64,000 bases of DNA, taken from the NCBI GenBank assembly GCA_017853835.1, contig JAFMIU010000008.1, positions 17,048 to 81,047 of the forward strand. The letters are read 5' to 3'. Each line of letters begins with the position of its first letter. Position 1 is the first letter of the stretch. Of the stretch, positions 17,294 through 25,914 are shown in pieces. A program made the position numbers and the translations under genes. The DNA comes from Pirellulales bacterium. Lineage in GTDB: Bacteria; Planctomycetota; Planctomycetia; Pirellulales; UBA1268. A model generated the notes under the pieces. It searched no databases and was not told where the DNA came from. It was given only the letters and a program-made list of their open reading frames with translations.

Positions 17294-18976
17294 TCAGGTG
17301 GATGAGCGAATCAGATCGCGTCGTTCAAACACCGCCCAGCCGATGAGGCCGATGATCAGCGGATAGGCGAGGCCGATCCGCCAGAGGCACGCCACCAGGT
17401 CCGAGCCTGGAATCAGCATGCCCGAGGCGATCCGGCCGACGGCGTCAAAATCGGAAAAGGCCGGCGTCAGCCAGAGGGCCACGTCGGTCACGAGCCCAAA
17501 CAGCATCCGAAACGCCTCATACCACCTTCCCTCGAGCAGCATGATCATCGTGCGACCCACGCGTTCGGCGATGGCTCCGCCAATCGTGGAGGAGACCATG
17601 TTGTAGAGCCCGAGGGCGTCCCGAAAAAACCCGCTTCCGACGGCCGTGGCATAGACCACGAGGGACGCCAGGATGGCCAACGGTATGTCGAGGCACGCTC
17701 CCGCGGCAACGGCCACCGCCGCCACCATGGTGAGCTTGATCCACATCACGACCAGTCCACGAACGAAGTTGCCGGCAAAGCCGCCCGCCCTCCACAGCAG
17801 CCGCATGCCTTCGCCAGGCGAAAAGGTGATCGCGGTGGGATGGGTCTCCCCGGCCGGCACGAGGTTGCGGTTGGCGATGGTGACCCGCAGCACACCGTCG
17901 TCGTCGATCGCGTCGGCCGGGAGATCCAGCACGTGCACGGCCAGTGTCGAGAGCGTCTGCTCCTGATGATCCCCCCCGACCATCGGCCACGGGCGGTCGT
18001 TGAGCCACATGGCAAACCGCACGTCGGCCAGGTCGATGTCGACATTGTCGGCCCGGGGCTTCAGTTCCAGCTGGACCGTGCCCCCCTTCCCAACCGATTC
18101 ACGAACTGCCTCGAGGCCGGAAAACACGAAGATCGACGTGGTGTCGGGGGTCACCGTGTGCCACTGCCAGGTGTACTCGTGCCGAATCCGGCGACGTGCG
18201 GCGTCAGGATTCGCGGCAAAGGCCTCCGGTGCGTCCTCCTCCACACGACGAATCGCCTCGGTGATCGCCGCCTCGACCTCCCCCGGATTGCCCGGCGTGG
18301 GTTCCACCGCAACGCGTGCCGCGAGCACCTGGTGATCCACCGCCGTGCGATCACGGGCATCGGTCGCCTCCGTGGCCGCCAGCAGCCGCACGAACGTGGC
18401 CGTTCCGATGCCTGCAAGCGCCACCATGAGAAGGTTGAAAAGGATGATCCCGAGCCACTTGCCCACCAGGTATTCGCCACGGTGGATCGGCTTCACGAGT
18501 GTCATCTGGATGCGGCCCGATTCAATATCTCCGCCGATCGAACTGCAGGCCAGAATGATCGTGAGGAGTGACAGGATCAGGCCGGTGGCTCCGAGCGACC
18601 AGGTGAGCAGAAACTGCATCCGGTAGGCGAGCCGCTCCGAATGGTCGAGCAGCAGCGGCAGCGACGGAATCGCCACCACGAGCAGCAGCACCAGCACCAG
18701 GGTGCCCCGCATGCGGACCGCCTCCTCGACCACGGCGCGAGCAACGCCCACCACGCCCGTGGCACCGCCGAGTGCCCAGCGGATCACCGCGATCCCCAAC
18801 AGCACGCCGATCACCATGGCCGTGATGCCGACGAGACCGGTCGCTTCCACCGGCCGCCCGAGGGCCACAAGTGACGCGATCACAAGACCATCGGCCACCA
18901 CGATGGCGGCCAGCCACCGGAGGTTTCGCATCGATGCGGATGTCGCGCCTGCTCGTGTGGATGCCATCGACGTCAC
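17294..18976 (-). CDS. ABC-2/NosY-like permease with large soluble insert
   Basis: A 560-residue ABC permease. Two N-terminal TM helices (residues 20-75) and a third to fourth (about 95-150) precede the conserved cytoplasmic loop with KPIHRGEYLVGKWLG, the NosY-type coupling segment. A soluble insert of about 190 residues (220-410) with a beta-rich look follows, then four or more TM helices. It starts with GTG overlapping the TGA of the ABC ATPase gene (GTGA, 18973-18976), so translation of the two is coupled; an ATG nine bases further in is the alternative. The ATPase encoded just upstream is the obvious partner. Substrate unknown. Confidence 0.85.
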   Translation of the reverse strand: MTSMASTRAGATSASMRNLRWLAAIVVADGLVIASLVALGRPVEATGLVGITAMVIGVLLGIAVIRWALGGATGVVGVARAVVEEAVRMRGTLVLVLLLVVAIPSLPLLLDHSERLAYRMQFLLTWSLGATGLILSLLTIILACSSIGGDIESGRIQMTLVKPIHRGEYLVGKWLGIILFNLLMVALAGIGTATFVRLLAATEATDARDRTAVDHQVLAARVAVEPTPGNPGEVEAAITEAIRRVEEDAPEAFAANPDAARRRIRHEYTWQWHTVTPDTTSIFVFSGLEAVRESVGKGGTVQLELKPRADNVDIDLADVRFAMWLNDRPWPMVGGDHQEQTLSTLAVHVLDLPADAIDDDGVLRVTIANRNLVPAGETHPTAITFSPGEGMRLLWRAGGFAGNFVRGLVVMWIKLTMVAAVAVAAGACLDIPLAILASLVVYATAVGSGFFRDALGLYNMVSSTIGGAIAERVGRTMIMLLEGRWYEAFRMLFGLVTDVALWLTPAFSDFDAVGRIASGMLIPGSDLVACLWRIGLAYPLIIGLIGWAVFERRDLIRSST

Positions 18977-20055
18977 GGCTGCCGCCTGGTGAGGCTTTCA
19001 ATGAGGTTGGAATCGACGCCTCCCGATGTGGAGTCGGGTGCCGATGCCGGGCGCGTCGTGTCGTCACGACCGACGACCGCCGCTTGGTCCGTGGCCTCAG
19101 GGCCCTTGAGAAACTCCGCCACGCTCCCCCCTGCCTTGGCCCCGCTCGTCTGCACGCCCTCGGCCCTCGCCCGCTCCACAATCTCCAGAAAGAGCGACTC
19201 CAGCCGTCGCCTCGGCCGCTCGACATCGATGTGGCCGATCCCCCGCCTGGCGAGCAGGTCGCGGACCTCGGCGACGACCTCCGCCGGCAGCGTGTCGCTG
19301 CGGATCGTCGTGCGATCCTCCTGCACGAGGAGCTCGTCGCATGTTCCCTCTGCCCTCACTCGGCCGCCAAACATGATGGCCACCCGGTCGCAGAGATCCT
19401 CCACGTCCGACAGTTGGTGGGTGCAGAGGAGCACCGTCTTGCCTCGCCGTCCGAGGTCGGCGATCACATCCTTGATCTGTCTCGCTCCCACCGGATCCAT
19501 TCCGCTCGTCGGCTCATCAAGGATGAGAAGCTGCGGATCGTTGATCAGGCTTTGGGCCAGGCCAACCCGCCGCTGCATTCCCTTCGAAAACTCGCCAACG
19601 GGTCGATGGCCGACCGCGTCGAGGCCGACCATTTCCAGCAGCCGATCGATCCGTTCGCGGCGCACGCGCGATGGAAGCCGGAAGAGTCGGCCGTAGTAAT
19701 CAAGGGTCTCACGCGCGGAGAGAAACCGGTAGAGATAGCTCTCCTCGGGCAGATAGCCGATGCGCTGCTTCGAGGCCACGTCGCGCGGCCGGCGGCCCAA
19801 CACCGCGATGCGGCCCGAAGTGGGCGTCACGAGGCCGAGAATCATCTTGATGGTCGTGCTCTTGCCCGAACCGTTCGGGCCCAAGAGCCCGTAGATCTGG
19901 CCGCGGCGCACCTCGAGATCGATGCCCTCGACGGCCCGCACGCGGGGACGGAGCCAGAAATCCCGGAACGTCTTGGTGAGACCCACACACTTGATGTCGA
20001 TCCCTGCGGCTGCATCAACCGCCTCAGGTTCTCTCGCCGTTTCGCCAGCGATCAT
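18973..20055 (-). CDS. ABC transporter ATP-binding protein
   Basis: A 360-residue ATPase for the adjoining NosY-like permease. Walker A LLGPNGSGKST (about residue 55), Q-loop YLPEESYLYR, signature FSKGMQRRVGLAQSL, Walker B LLILDEPTSGMDP and the H-loop LLCTHQLSD are all present. The C-terminal 100 residues after the ATPase core resemble the extension of CcmA/NosF-type ATPases. The ATG at 20055 is chosen because AAGGAGGGG lies 5 nt upstream; a GTG eight codons earlier has none. It begins 40 bp after the stop of the upstream SPFH gene and overlaps the permease gene by 4 nt, so it is part of the same operon. Confidence 0.93.
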   Translation of the reverse strand: MIAGETAREPEAVDAAAGIDIKCVGLTKTFRDFWLRPRVRAVEGIDLEVRRGQIYGLLGPNGSGKSTTIKMILGLVTPTSGRIAVLGRRPRDVASKQRIGYLPEESYLYRFLSARETLDYYGRLFRLPSRVRRERIDRLLEMVGLDAVGHRPVGEFSKGMQRRVGLAQSLINDPQLLILDEPTSGMDPVGARQIKDVIADLGRRGKTVLLCTHQLSDVEDLCDRVAIMFGGRVRAEGTCDELLVQEDRTTIRSDTLPAEVVAEVRDLLARRGIGHIDVERPRRRLESLFLEIVERARAEGVQTSGAKAGGSVAEFLKGPEATDQAAVVGRDDTTRPASAPDSTSGGVDSNLIESLTRRQP

Positions 20056-20060
20056 CTGCC

Positions 20061-20066
20061 CCTCCT
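20061..20066 (-). promoter_or_regulatory. Strong ribosome-binding site setting the ABC ATPase start
   Basis: On the minus strand AGGAGG lies 5 nt upstream of the ATG at 20055. It sits inside the possible GTG-started extension, which makes the ATG the likely start. Confidence 0.7.
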
Positions 20067-20094
20067 TGAACCGTCTCACTCGACCCGCACCCGA

Positions 20095-21357
20095 TCAACG
20101 CCCGAAGCCGGCCTGCTTTTCCTTGAGCGACCGGATCTGCTCCTGCTGCCGCTCCTTTTGGATCACGGGATCGCGGTTGAGCTGGAGTTCGAGCTTGCCG
20201 GGCACCGTGTAGAACGTCTCGACGTCGCCGGTGAGGATGCTCTCCCGGGCGTCTTCCCAGAGCCGCGACAGGATGATGCGGGGGTTCCGCTCATACTGGG
20301 GGAGCAGTCGGGAAAACGTCTCGCTGTCGCCCTTGATCCGCTCCACCACCTGCGTGCGGTAAGTCTTGGCGGCGTTCACGACGCGGGCCACCTCGCCGCC
20401 GATCGACACCCCGTCGACCACCAGATCCCCGATCGCCGAATCGATCGCCTGCTCGGCGGCCGGAGCATCGCCGGTGCCTTCCTCGGAGGCCCGCTCGAAT
20501 CGGTCGAGCAGGGCGAGCAGCCGATCGGCGCCTTCGCCCGCGGCCTCGCCCAGGATGCGGGCGCGATCCTGCTCGGCCGTCACGATCCGTTGTGACCGAT
20601 CGGACTCGGCACTGGTCACGGCATCGAAACTCGCCATCACGCTCACCGGCGCCGACACCGTGTCGAGCGAGATCTGGTCGATCGTCAGCCCGGTGGCCAT
20701 CTCGAGAAGGCGCCGTTGGGCCACCGCCGCGGCCACCTCCCGATTGACCACGCCCCGAAGAAGGTCGTCTGCCGAAAGCTGGGCCACGGCATGCACGATG
20801 CCCTGCTCCGCCGCACACTGCACCACCTGCCTCGCGAGCGTCGAGTCGCCGACATTCGTCACATACGCCACGGGCTCACTGACCCGGTAGGTCACCGTCC
20901 ACTTGGCATGGGCGATGTTGAGGTCGCCGGTGATGAGCGAGCCGTCGCGCACGGGATGGAGGGGTCGGGCCTGGAGGCGGCGGCGCTGGTCGCGGGTCAG
21001 TGCCTCGTCGGTCTCGTTGGTCTCATACCAGAATGCCTCGTCGATCGTGAGCGTGGCGGGGCGGGTGTCGATCGTCACAACCTGCTCGATCGGAAACGGG
21101 GCCGCGAGGTAGGTGCCACGCTCCAGCACCTGCTCCCCCGGCTGGCCCACGAGTTCGCCAAAACGCAGCCGCAGCGCCACCTCGTTGGAACCGACACTGA
21201 AACTCCCGCTGAGGGCATACGCCGCCAGTGCCACCAGCATGGCCACCTTGAGGATGCCAAACCCGACCTTCAACGCCTCGGCCAGCGACTGCTGGGCCGG
21301 ATCGAGCGGCTCCGGCTCGTTGCCGGATGGTGCGAGGCTCACCGGCGCATCACTCAT
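20095..21357 (-). CDS. SPFH-domain protein (HflK/HflC-like), third of the cluster
   Basis: A 420-residue membrane protein. After about 30 Pro/Glu-rich residues, one TM helix (about 32-52) leads into an SPFH/band-7 domain: SVGSNEVALRLRFGE, FPIEQVVTIDTRP, and a C-terminal half rich in Ala, Glu and Arg (about 250-320), typical of the stomatin coiled-coil. HflK-like proteins form large membrane cages around FtsH or other partners. The start ATG overlaps the TGA of the preceding SPFH gene (ATGA, 21354-21357), which indicates coupled translation and equal output. A coiled-coil tail ends in QKERQQEQIRSLKEKQ. Its likely partners are the other two SPFH proteins. Confidence 0.85.
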   Translation of the reverse strand: MSDAPVSLAPSGNEPEPLDPAQQSLAEALKVGFGILKVAMLVALAAYALSGSFSVGSNEVALRLRFGELVGQPGEQVLERGTYLAAPFPIEQVVTIDTRPATLTIDEAFWYETNETDEALTRDQRRRLQARPLHPVRDGSLITGDLNIAHAKWTVTYRVSEPVAYVTNVGDSTLARQVVQCAAEQGIVHAVAQLSADDLLRGVVNREVAAAVAQRRLLEMATGLTIDQISLDTVSAPVSVMASFDAVTSAESDRSQRIVTAEQDRARILGEAAGEGADRLLALLDRFERASEEGTGDAPAAEQAIDSAIGDLVVDGVSIGGEVARVVNAAKTYRTQVVERIKGDSETFSRLLPQYERNPRIILSRLWEDARESILTGDVETFYTVPGKLELQLNRDPVIQKERQQEQIRSLKEKQAGFGR

Positions 21358-22298
21358 CGACGACCCCCTGGCTGAAGCGATGGCTCAGGATAGGCCGCGG
21401 GCTTCGGGCCCTGGCCGGGATCGCGATTGAACCAGTCGAGAATCCCGAGACTGTCGGCGGAGAGCACGAAGGTCGTGTTGTGGTCGAGCATCTTCTTGAG
21501 CGCCTCCACCTTTCGAAGGAAGATCGCAAACTCCTCGTTGCGGGCGAAGCTCTCATACTCCTTCGACGCCTCCCGATCCCCCTGGGAGCGGATCGCCTGG
21601 GCTCGGCGCTCCGCGAAGGCAAGGATGCGATCCCGCGAACTCTGCGCCTCGCTGCGGATGGCCGAGGCCTGGGCCTGGCCCTCCTGAAGTGCGTTCTCCG
21701 CGAGCCGTTCGCGGGTCTTGATCATCGTTTCGAAGATCTTTTCGGTCGTCGACTCGGGAAGCACGATCTTGTAGATCCCGACGCTCTCCACCTTCAGTCC
21801 GTATCCCGACTTCGCCAGGGATGCCTCCAGGGTCGCCTTGGCCTCGTCTTCGATCGCGGACAGCTTCAGGCGATCGCGGTCGAGATTGACGAGTTCGTCG
21901 AGCCGGTAGCGGCTGATGATCCCGCGGATCTCGCGAAGACGGCTCGAGAGCTGCCGAGAGGCCTCGGCCGGATCCTTGAGCGTCACGTAAAACTCGAGCG
22001 GGTTTTCGATCCGCCAGGTCAGGTAGGTGCGGACGATCACGCTCTTGCCGTCGGCCGTCTGCAGTTCCTCAAGCTTGTCTTCGAGCAGTTGGATGCGCTT
22101 GGAGTAGTGCGTGACCTTGTGGATGGGCCATGGCAGCCTCCATTTGAGCCCTGGCGTGTCCTGCACGCTGCCCTGGTCGGCGCGGTCGAAGGTGGTGCGC
22201 ACCGCCACCTGGTCGTAGCGAAGCTGGTAAAGAAACATGTACGACACGAGGGCCGCGGCGATCGCCAGACCGGCGAGAATCGTGAATGAGTTTTTCAT
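21354..22298 (-). CDS. SPFH-domain protein (HflC-like), second of the cluster
   Basis: A 314-residue protein with one N-terminal TM helix (residues 4-24), then a canonical SPFH domain: LRYDQVAVRTTFDRADQG, GLKWRLPWPIHKVTHYSKR, and the helical segment EASLAKSGYGLKVESVGIYKI. The Ala/Arg/Glu-rich coiled coil (about 195-260) includes RSEAQSSRDRILAFAERR. It is close to HflC in length and layout. The ATG at 22298 is preferred over one three codons upstream because GGAGA is then about nine bases away. It starts 46 bp after the first SPFH gene and overlaps the third by four bases. No FtsH gene is adjacent; an FtsH gene lies about 8 kb away. Confidence 0.87.
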   Translation of the reverse strand: MKNSFTILAGLAIAAALVSYMFLYQLRYDQVAVRTTFDRADQGSVQDTPGLKWRLPWPIHKVTHYSKRIQLLEDKLEELQTADGKSVIVRTYLTWRIENPLEFYVTLKDPAEASRQLSSRLREIRGIISRYRLDELVNLDRDRLKLSAIEDEAKATLEASLAKSGYGLKVESVGIYKIVLPESTTEKIFETMIKTRERLAENALQEGQAQASAIRSEAQSSRDRILAFAERRAQAIRSQGDREASKEYESFARNEEFAIFLRKVEALKKMLDHNTTFVLSADSLGILDWFNRDPGQGPKPAAYPEPSLQPGGRR

Positions 22299-22343
22299 GG
22301 CTGCCATTCTCCGGGCCGGCGGTCTCTGCCGGCCATTGACGTG

Positions 22344-24383
22344 TCATTGGCCGAGGAGTGTGTCGAGGGCCGAGGTCGGGTCGCTGAAGTCCATCTGCAG
22401 GATCGGGAGATCCCCCTGGTCGCCGGCGATGATGAACTTGCGGCGGTCGGCGAGACCGTCGGCGAGTACCTCGAGAAAGCGTCGTACCCGGTAGTAGGTG
22501 GGCGACTTCTCAAAGGCGAGCAGTTCGCCGGTAAATCGCTCCCGCGCACTTCGTTCCCCGACGGACTTCGTCCAGCGATAGCCCCGTGCGGCATGGATGA
22601 GTTCGGCCGCCTCGCCTCGCGCATCGCCCAGCAGGCCTTCAATGTCGAGCTCCTGGGTGGCGATCCGGCGGCGGAGCGCGTCGTCGGCACCCGATGCGGC
22701 CTCCGAACGCAGCGCATCGAGTTCGAGGATCGCGGCGTTGATCCGATTGCTCCGCTCGACCGAACCGGCCACCTTGGCGAGCGTCGCCACGGCGTCCTTG
22801 CGGCCCTCCTGGATCAGCGTTTCTCGACGCTGCTGGGCTCCGATCTGCCGGTGGAAGGCACGGGCCACCTTGCCTCCGGGAGGCTGGAGCGCCGTCACCG
22901 ACACGCCGATCACGTCAAGCCCGAGACCCAGCCGGTCGGCCCGCTCCTGCACCACCTGCTGGATCTCGCCGCCGGCCTCGCTGCGGCCCCGCGAGAGGAG
23001 GCCGTCGAGGGTGTGACTGGCGAAGTAGCGGCTCGCCTCCTGCTCCACAAGCGCCTCGAGCGCCTCCTTGGGGGTCACGGCCCCGCTGAGATACTCCAGC
23101 AGGTCGCGAACCCGGTAGGTGACGACGAGATCGGATGCGACAACGGCCAGGCCGGAGGTGGCGGCACCCGACGACGAGGCATCGAGGACGGCCGGGTAAT
23201 ACTCCATGCCGAGCGTGTCGGTTCGGTCGTCGCCGGTGCTCCACAGGATTGCCTGGGCGTTGGCCATCCGGCTGGTCGGGTCGCTCGACACGAACACCTG
23301 AAGGACACGGCCGACCGGATAGGTTTCGGCGGTCTCGATCGGCCAGGGAAGCTTGACATGGATGCCAGGGCCTCGAGCGGGCCCTTGCACGGCGCCACAT
23401 CGCAGCACGATGCCGGATTCATCGGGCCCGACGACGACCAGCGTCGAGAGCCCCAAAAGCACCGATGCCGCCACGAGCGAGAGCGGCGTGATCGACCTGC
23501 CGAGGAGGCGAAACAGCCAGCTTCGCGACACCTCCACACCAAACTGGTAGTGGATCAGGTCGCCCACCACCTGACCGAGCGACTCGGGCGCGGTGAGGAG
23601 ACCGAGCACGCGGCTGTCGAATGCAGGCCGTGGCACTTCTCCTGGTCGCTTCGGCCGGTAGGCCTCCAACAGTCCGGTGAACAGGATCTCGACCCCGATG
23701 AGCATCATCGCAGCGGGCACCGCGATGGCGATCACGCGAAACAGCGACGTGTCGTCGAGCACGGCAGCGACCGCGGCCGCCACGAGCACAAGCCCCATCA
23801 CCGCCACACAGCTCATCAGGTAGCTGGCCCCTCCACGCAGGAGCTGCCAGGATCGAACGCGGGTGTAGCCGCTGATCCATCGCGCCGCGAGGAAGGCCAC
23901 GAAGGCGATACCGGCGGCCACGAACATGATCACGACGGGACTCGCCCCGGCCCGCACGCCCGCCGTCGACCCATCGGCACCAACCACCCGCCAGAGGAGC
24001 ACTCCGCCCGACGTGACCAGATAGGCGGCAACAAGGAGGCTCACGCCCGACAAGCCCCATCCAAGCAGCATGGCAAGCCGCTGACGGGCACGAACGAGGT
24101 CGTCGGAGAGCTCGCCAAACAGCACGGACGACGCGGCGTCATGCGTCGAGAGCTTCTCGGCCGCGAGGGCCTCGCGTCGCTCGGCGTCGTACTGCGTGTA
24201 GAGAAGGGCCAGCACGATCCAGATCGGGACCCCGCCGAGCATGTGCCACGCAGCTGCCTGGATGGCTGGGCTCTGTGCCCACAGCCCCACGAGCGCCGTC
24301 ACCGCGGAAAGGGCCACCTGGATGGCGAGCCCCACGATGGCGGCGGTCATTCCGCGGCGGTAGACGAGGTGATCTTCGGTCAC
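22344..24383 (-). CDS. SPFH-domain protein fused to a polytopic membrane region, first of the cluster
   Basis: A 679-residue protein. The first 310 residues contain about seven hydrophobic segments in two groups, unlike ordinary HflK with its single helix. The C-terminal half is an SPFH domain: VVVGPDESGIVLRCGAVQG, IHVKLPWPIETAETYPVGR, then the helical region around AFHRQIGAQQRRETLIQEGRK and a coiled coil. It begins with GTG at 24383; an ATG 11 codons in is possible. It is the first gene of the six-gene minus-strand operon, divergent from an ABC-2 permease gene. The extra membrane domain could be an anchor for a transporter or protease. No match to a named protein was made. Confidence 0.8.
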   Translation of the reverse strand: MTEDHLVYRRGMTAAIVGLAIQVALSAVTALVGLWAQSPAIQAAAWHMLGGVPIWIVLALLYTQYDAERREALAAEKLSTHDAASSVLFGELSDDLVRARQRLAMLLGWGLSGVSLLVAAYLVTSGGVLLWRVVGADGSTAGVRAGASPVVIMFVAAGIAFVAFLAARWISGYTRVRSWQLLRGGASYLMSCVAVMGLVLVAAAVAAVLDDTSLFRVIAIAVPAAMMLIGVEILFTGLLEAYRPKRPGEVPRPAFDSRVLGLLTAPESLGQVVGDLIHYQFGVEVSRSWLFRLLGRSITPLSLVAASVLLGLSTLVVVGPDESGIVLRCGAVQGPARGPGIHVKLPWPIETAETYPVGRVLQVFVSSDPTSRMANAQAILWSTGDDRTDTLGMEYYPAVLDASSSGAATSGLAVVASDLVVTYRVRDLLEYLSGAVTPKEALEALVEQEASRYFASHTLDGLLSRGRSEAGGEIQQVVQERADRLGLGLDVIGVSVTALQPPGGKVARAFHRQIGAQQRRETLIQEGRKDAVATLAKVAGSVERSNRINAAILELDALRSEAASGADDALRRRIATQELDIEGLLGDARGEAAELIHAARGYRWTKSVGERSARERFTGELLAFEKSPTYYRVRRFLEVLADGLADRRKFIIAGDQGDLPILQMDFSDPTSALDTLLGQ

Positions 24384-24581
24384 GATGGGTCCGGCGGAAG
24401 GGTCGCCGTCGGCACGGGAACTGGCTGCTGAAACCCGGATGCTCGAGGGCCTTTCTCGAGACGGTCAAGTTTACCACCACCCGCCGTGGCTGATGGCAGC
24501 CACAAAACCCCTACCACCGGGATTACCGGGACGCCCGTGGTTGGTAAGGTGGTCGCCAATCCCCGATCCCGTGGACCGACC
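24384..24581. promoter_or_regulatory. Divergent regulatory region between the SPFH operon and an ABC-2 permease
   Basis: A 198-bp gap between divergent starts. It holds a perfect 7-bp inverted repeat, GTGGCTG/CAGCCAC with loop ATGG, at 24486-24503, and TACCACC-type motifs on both strands (24472-24478, 24512-24518, and reversed near 24545). These could be operators for coordinated control, but no -35/-10 pair stands out. Confidence 0.4.
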
Positions 24582-25568
24582 ATGACCATTCTGGCCATCG
24601 CCCGCAACGCGTGCCTCGAATCGATCCGCCAGCCGGTCTTCATCGTGCTGGTGCTCGCCGGTGTGCTGGCGCTGGTGCTCAATGTGAACCTCGCCGCATT
24701 CACGATGGAGGATGACACCAAACTCTTCGTCGACCTGGGCCTGAGCACCGTCTTTCTTGACGGCCTTCTTCTGGCGGCGTTCACGGCGACACGGGTGCTG
24801 ACTCGAGAGATTGAAAACCAGACGGTGCTCACCGTCGTGAGCAAGCCGGTGCCGAGACCGGCCCTGGTGATCGGCAAATACCTCGGCGTGGTCGTTGCGC
24901 TCGCCGTGGCCTATGTCTCGCTCGCCGCCACCTTGCTGCTCGCCGTGCGGAACCGCGTGCAGGCGGGCGCGACGGCCGAGGATGCCTTCGACCCCGTGGT
25001 GATCACGTTCTCGCTCCTCTTTCTCGTGCTCGCCGTCGGAGGCTCCGGGCTCGTCAACTATCTCTTTCGCCGACCCTTTCCAAGCATCTTTGCGGTGAGT
25101 CTTGCGGCATGCCTCGTGGCCGCGCTCGGGCTGGTGTGGTGCATCGGACGCGACTGGAGCTTTCAGAGCCCTTCCATCGAATGGAACACCCAGCTCATGC
25201 TGGCGATCGTGCTCGTGTTCGAGGCGGTTGCCGTCTTGGCCGCGGTGGCGATCGCACTGTCGACGAGGCTCGGCCAGATGGCGACGCTCGTCGGCTGCCT
25301 GTCGGTGTTTCTCGTCGGTCTCGTGAGCGAGTATTTTCTCGGCTCGGTGGTCGCCGACGGCAACCGGCCGGCGATGCTCCGTTGGCTCTGCTGGCCGCTC
25401 TACGCATTGATCCCGAATCTCCAGTTCTTCTGGATGGCCGACGCCCTCTCCCAGGGCCAGGCGATCACCCTCCAGCATGTGGCGACCGTGTCGCTCTATG
25501 CCCTGTTCGTCGTCGGAGGCATGCTCAGCCTCGCGGTGCTGCTGTTCCAGGAGCGGGATGTCGGCTGA
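24582..25568 (+). CDS. ABC-2/NosY-type permease without its own ATPase gene
   Basis: A 328-residue membrane protein with about six TM helices. The conserved NosY loop appears as VLTVVSKPVPRPALVIGKYLG (about residues 85-105), the same KPxxRxxxxxGKxLG motif as in the 560-residue permease of the facing operon. No ATPase gene follows. It may therefore share the ATPase at 18973-20055, or use one encoded elsewhere. The ATG at 24582 is chosen over an upstream in-frame ATG at 24486, which would begin inside the divergent promoter region with a non-membrane stretch. There is no strong ribosome-binding site. Substrate unknown. Confidence 0.85.
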   Translation: MTILAIARNACLESIRQPVFIVLVLAGVLALVLNVNLAAFTMEDDTKLFVDLGLSTVFLDGLLLAAFTATRVLTREIENQTVLTVVSKPVPRPALVIGKYLGVVVALAVAYVSLAATLLLAVRNRVQAGATAEDAFDPVVITFSLLFLVLAVGGSGLVNYLFRRPFPSIFAVSLAACLVAALGLVWCIGRDWSFQSPSIEWNTQLMLAIVLVFEAVAVLAAVAIALSTRLGQMATLVGCLSVFLVGLVSEYFLGSVVADGNRPAMLRWLCWPLYALIPNLQFFWMADALSQGQAITLQHVATVSLYALFVVGGMLSLAVLLFQERDVG

Positions 25569-25596
25569 TCTGGCAGCCATAGACCGGGATCTGCCA

Positions 25597-25656
25597 GTCC
25601 AAGCCCAAGGCCGTCAGGCCTGGGACACGCGCCGCAACGACGCCAGACGCCGTTGG
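25597..25656 (+). repeat. 60-bp interspersed repeat, copy 1
   Basis: Identical over 60 bp to the copy at 25915-25974 in the same orientation. Its inner part can form short hairpins (CAACG...CGTTG, and CCCAAGGCC against AGGCCTGGG with one gap). The right end diverges (TTGGTTCG instead of TTGGGCTTCG), so this copy lacks one terminal repeat. Confidence 0.85.
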
Positions 25657-25677
25657 TTCGTTGAACCCCACCACGCC

Positions 25678-25837
25678 TAGAGCGCGTCTGAGATACGTGT
25701 ATCGCCGGCTCGGGGGCGGCAAAAGTCTCGTCGCCGGGGCGAGGATACGCCCAAGGCTCCTCGAGCGTTCGCCGACCCCCTCGCCTACCCGCTCAGGATT
25801 ATCAACTCGTCGCTCCACGTAGCGGAGATGCGCTCTA
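25678..25837. mobile_element. MITE-like non-coding element with TA-flanked inverted ends
   Basis: A 160-bp segment bounded by TA on each side. The left end TAGAGCGCGTCT (25678-25689) and the right end AGATGCGCTCTA (25826-25837) are inverted repeats with 11 of 12 matches. Weaker similarity continues inward (left ..TACGTG.. facing ..CACGTA.. on the right). There is no open frame of note inside. The TA boundaries suit an IS630/Tc1-type target duplication. No related transposase is seen in the window, so movement would need a genomic partner. Confidence 0.55.
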
Positions 25838-25914
25838 ACACACCCCATGTGCCGCCATGCCGGTCCCACGGCTCACGCCGTTGGGCTTCCACCGGCATCT
25901 CGTCGCACCATCTC

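Noticed and set aside
22341..24431. A long open frame on the plus strand opposite the first SPFH gene (nearly 700 codons)
   Set aside because: High G+C creates long antisense frames. The product is His/Arg/Gly-rich without any fold pattern, while the minus-strand product has clear TM and SPFH features.
24486..24503. The 7-bp inverted repeat before the ABC-2 permease gene as a terminator
   Set aside because: It has an A run instead of a T run after the stem on the plus strand and lies upstream of both genes; kept only as a possible operator.
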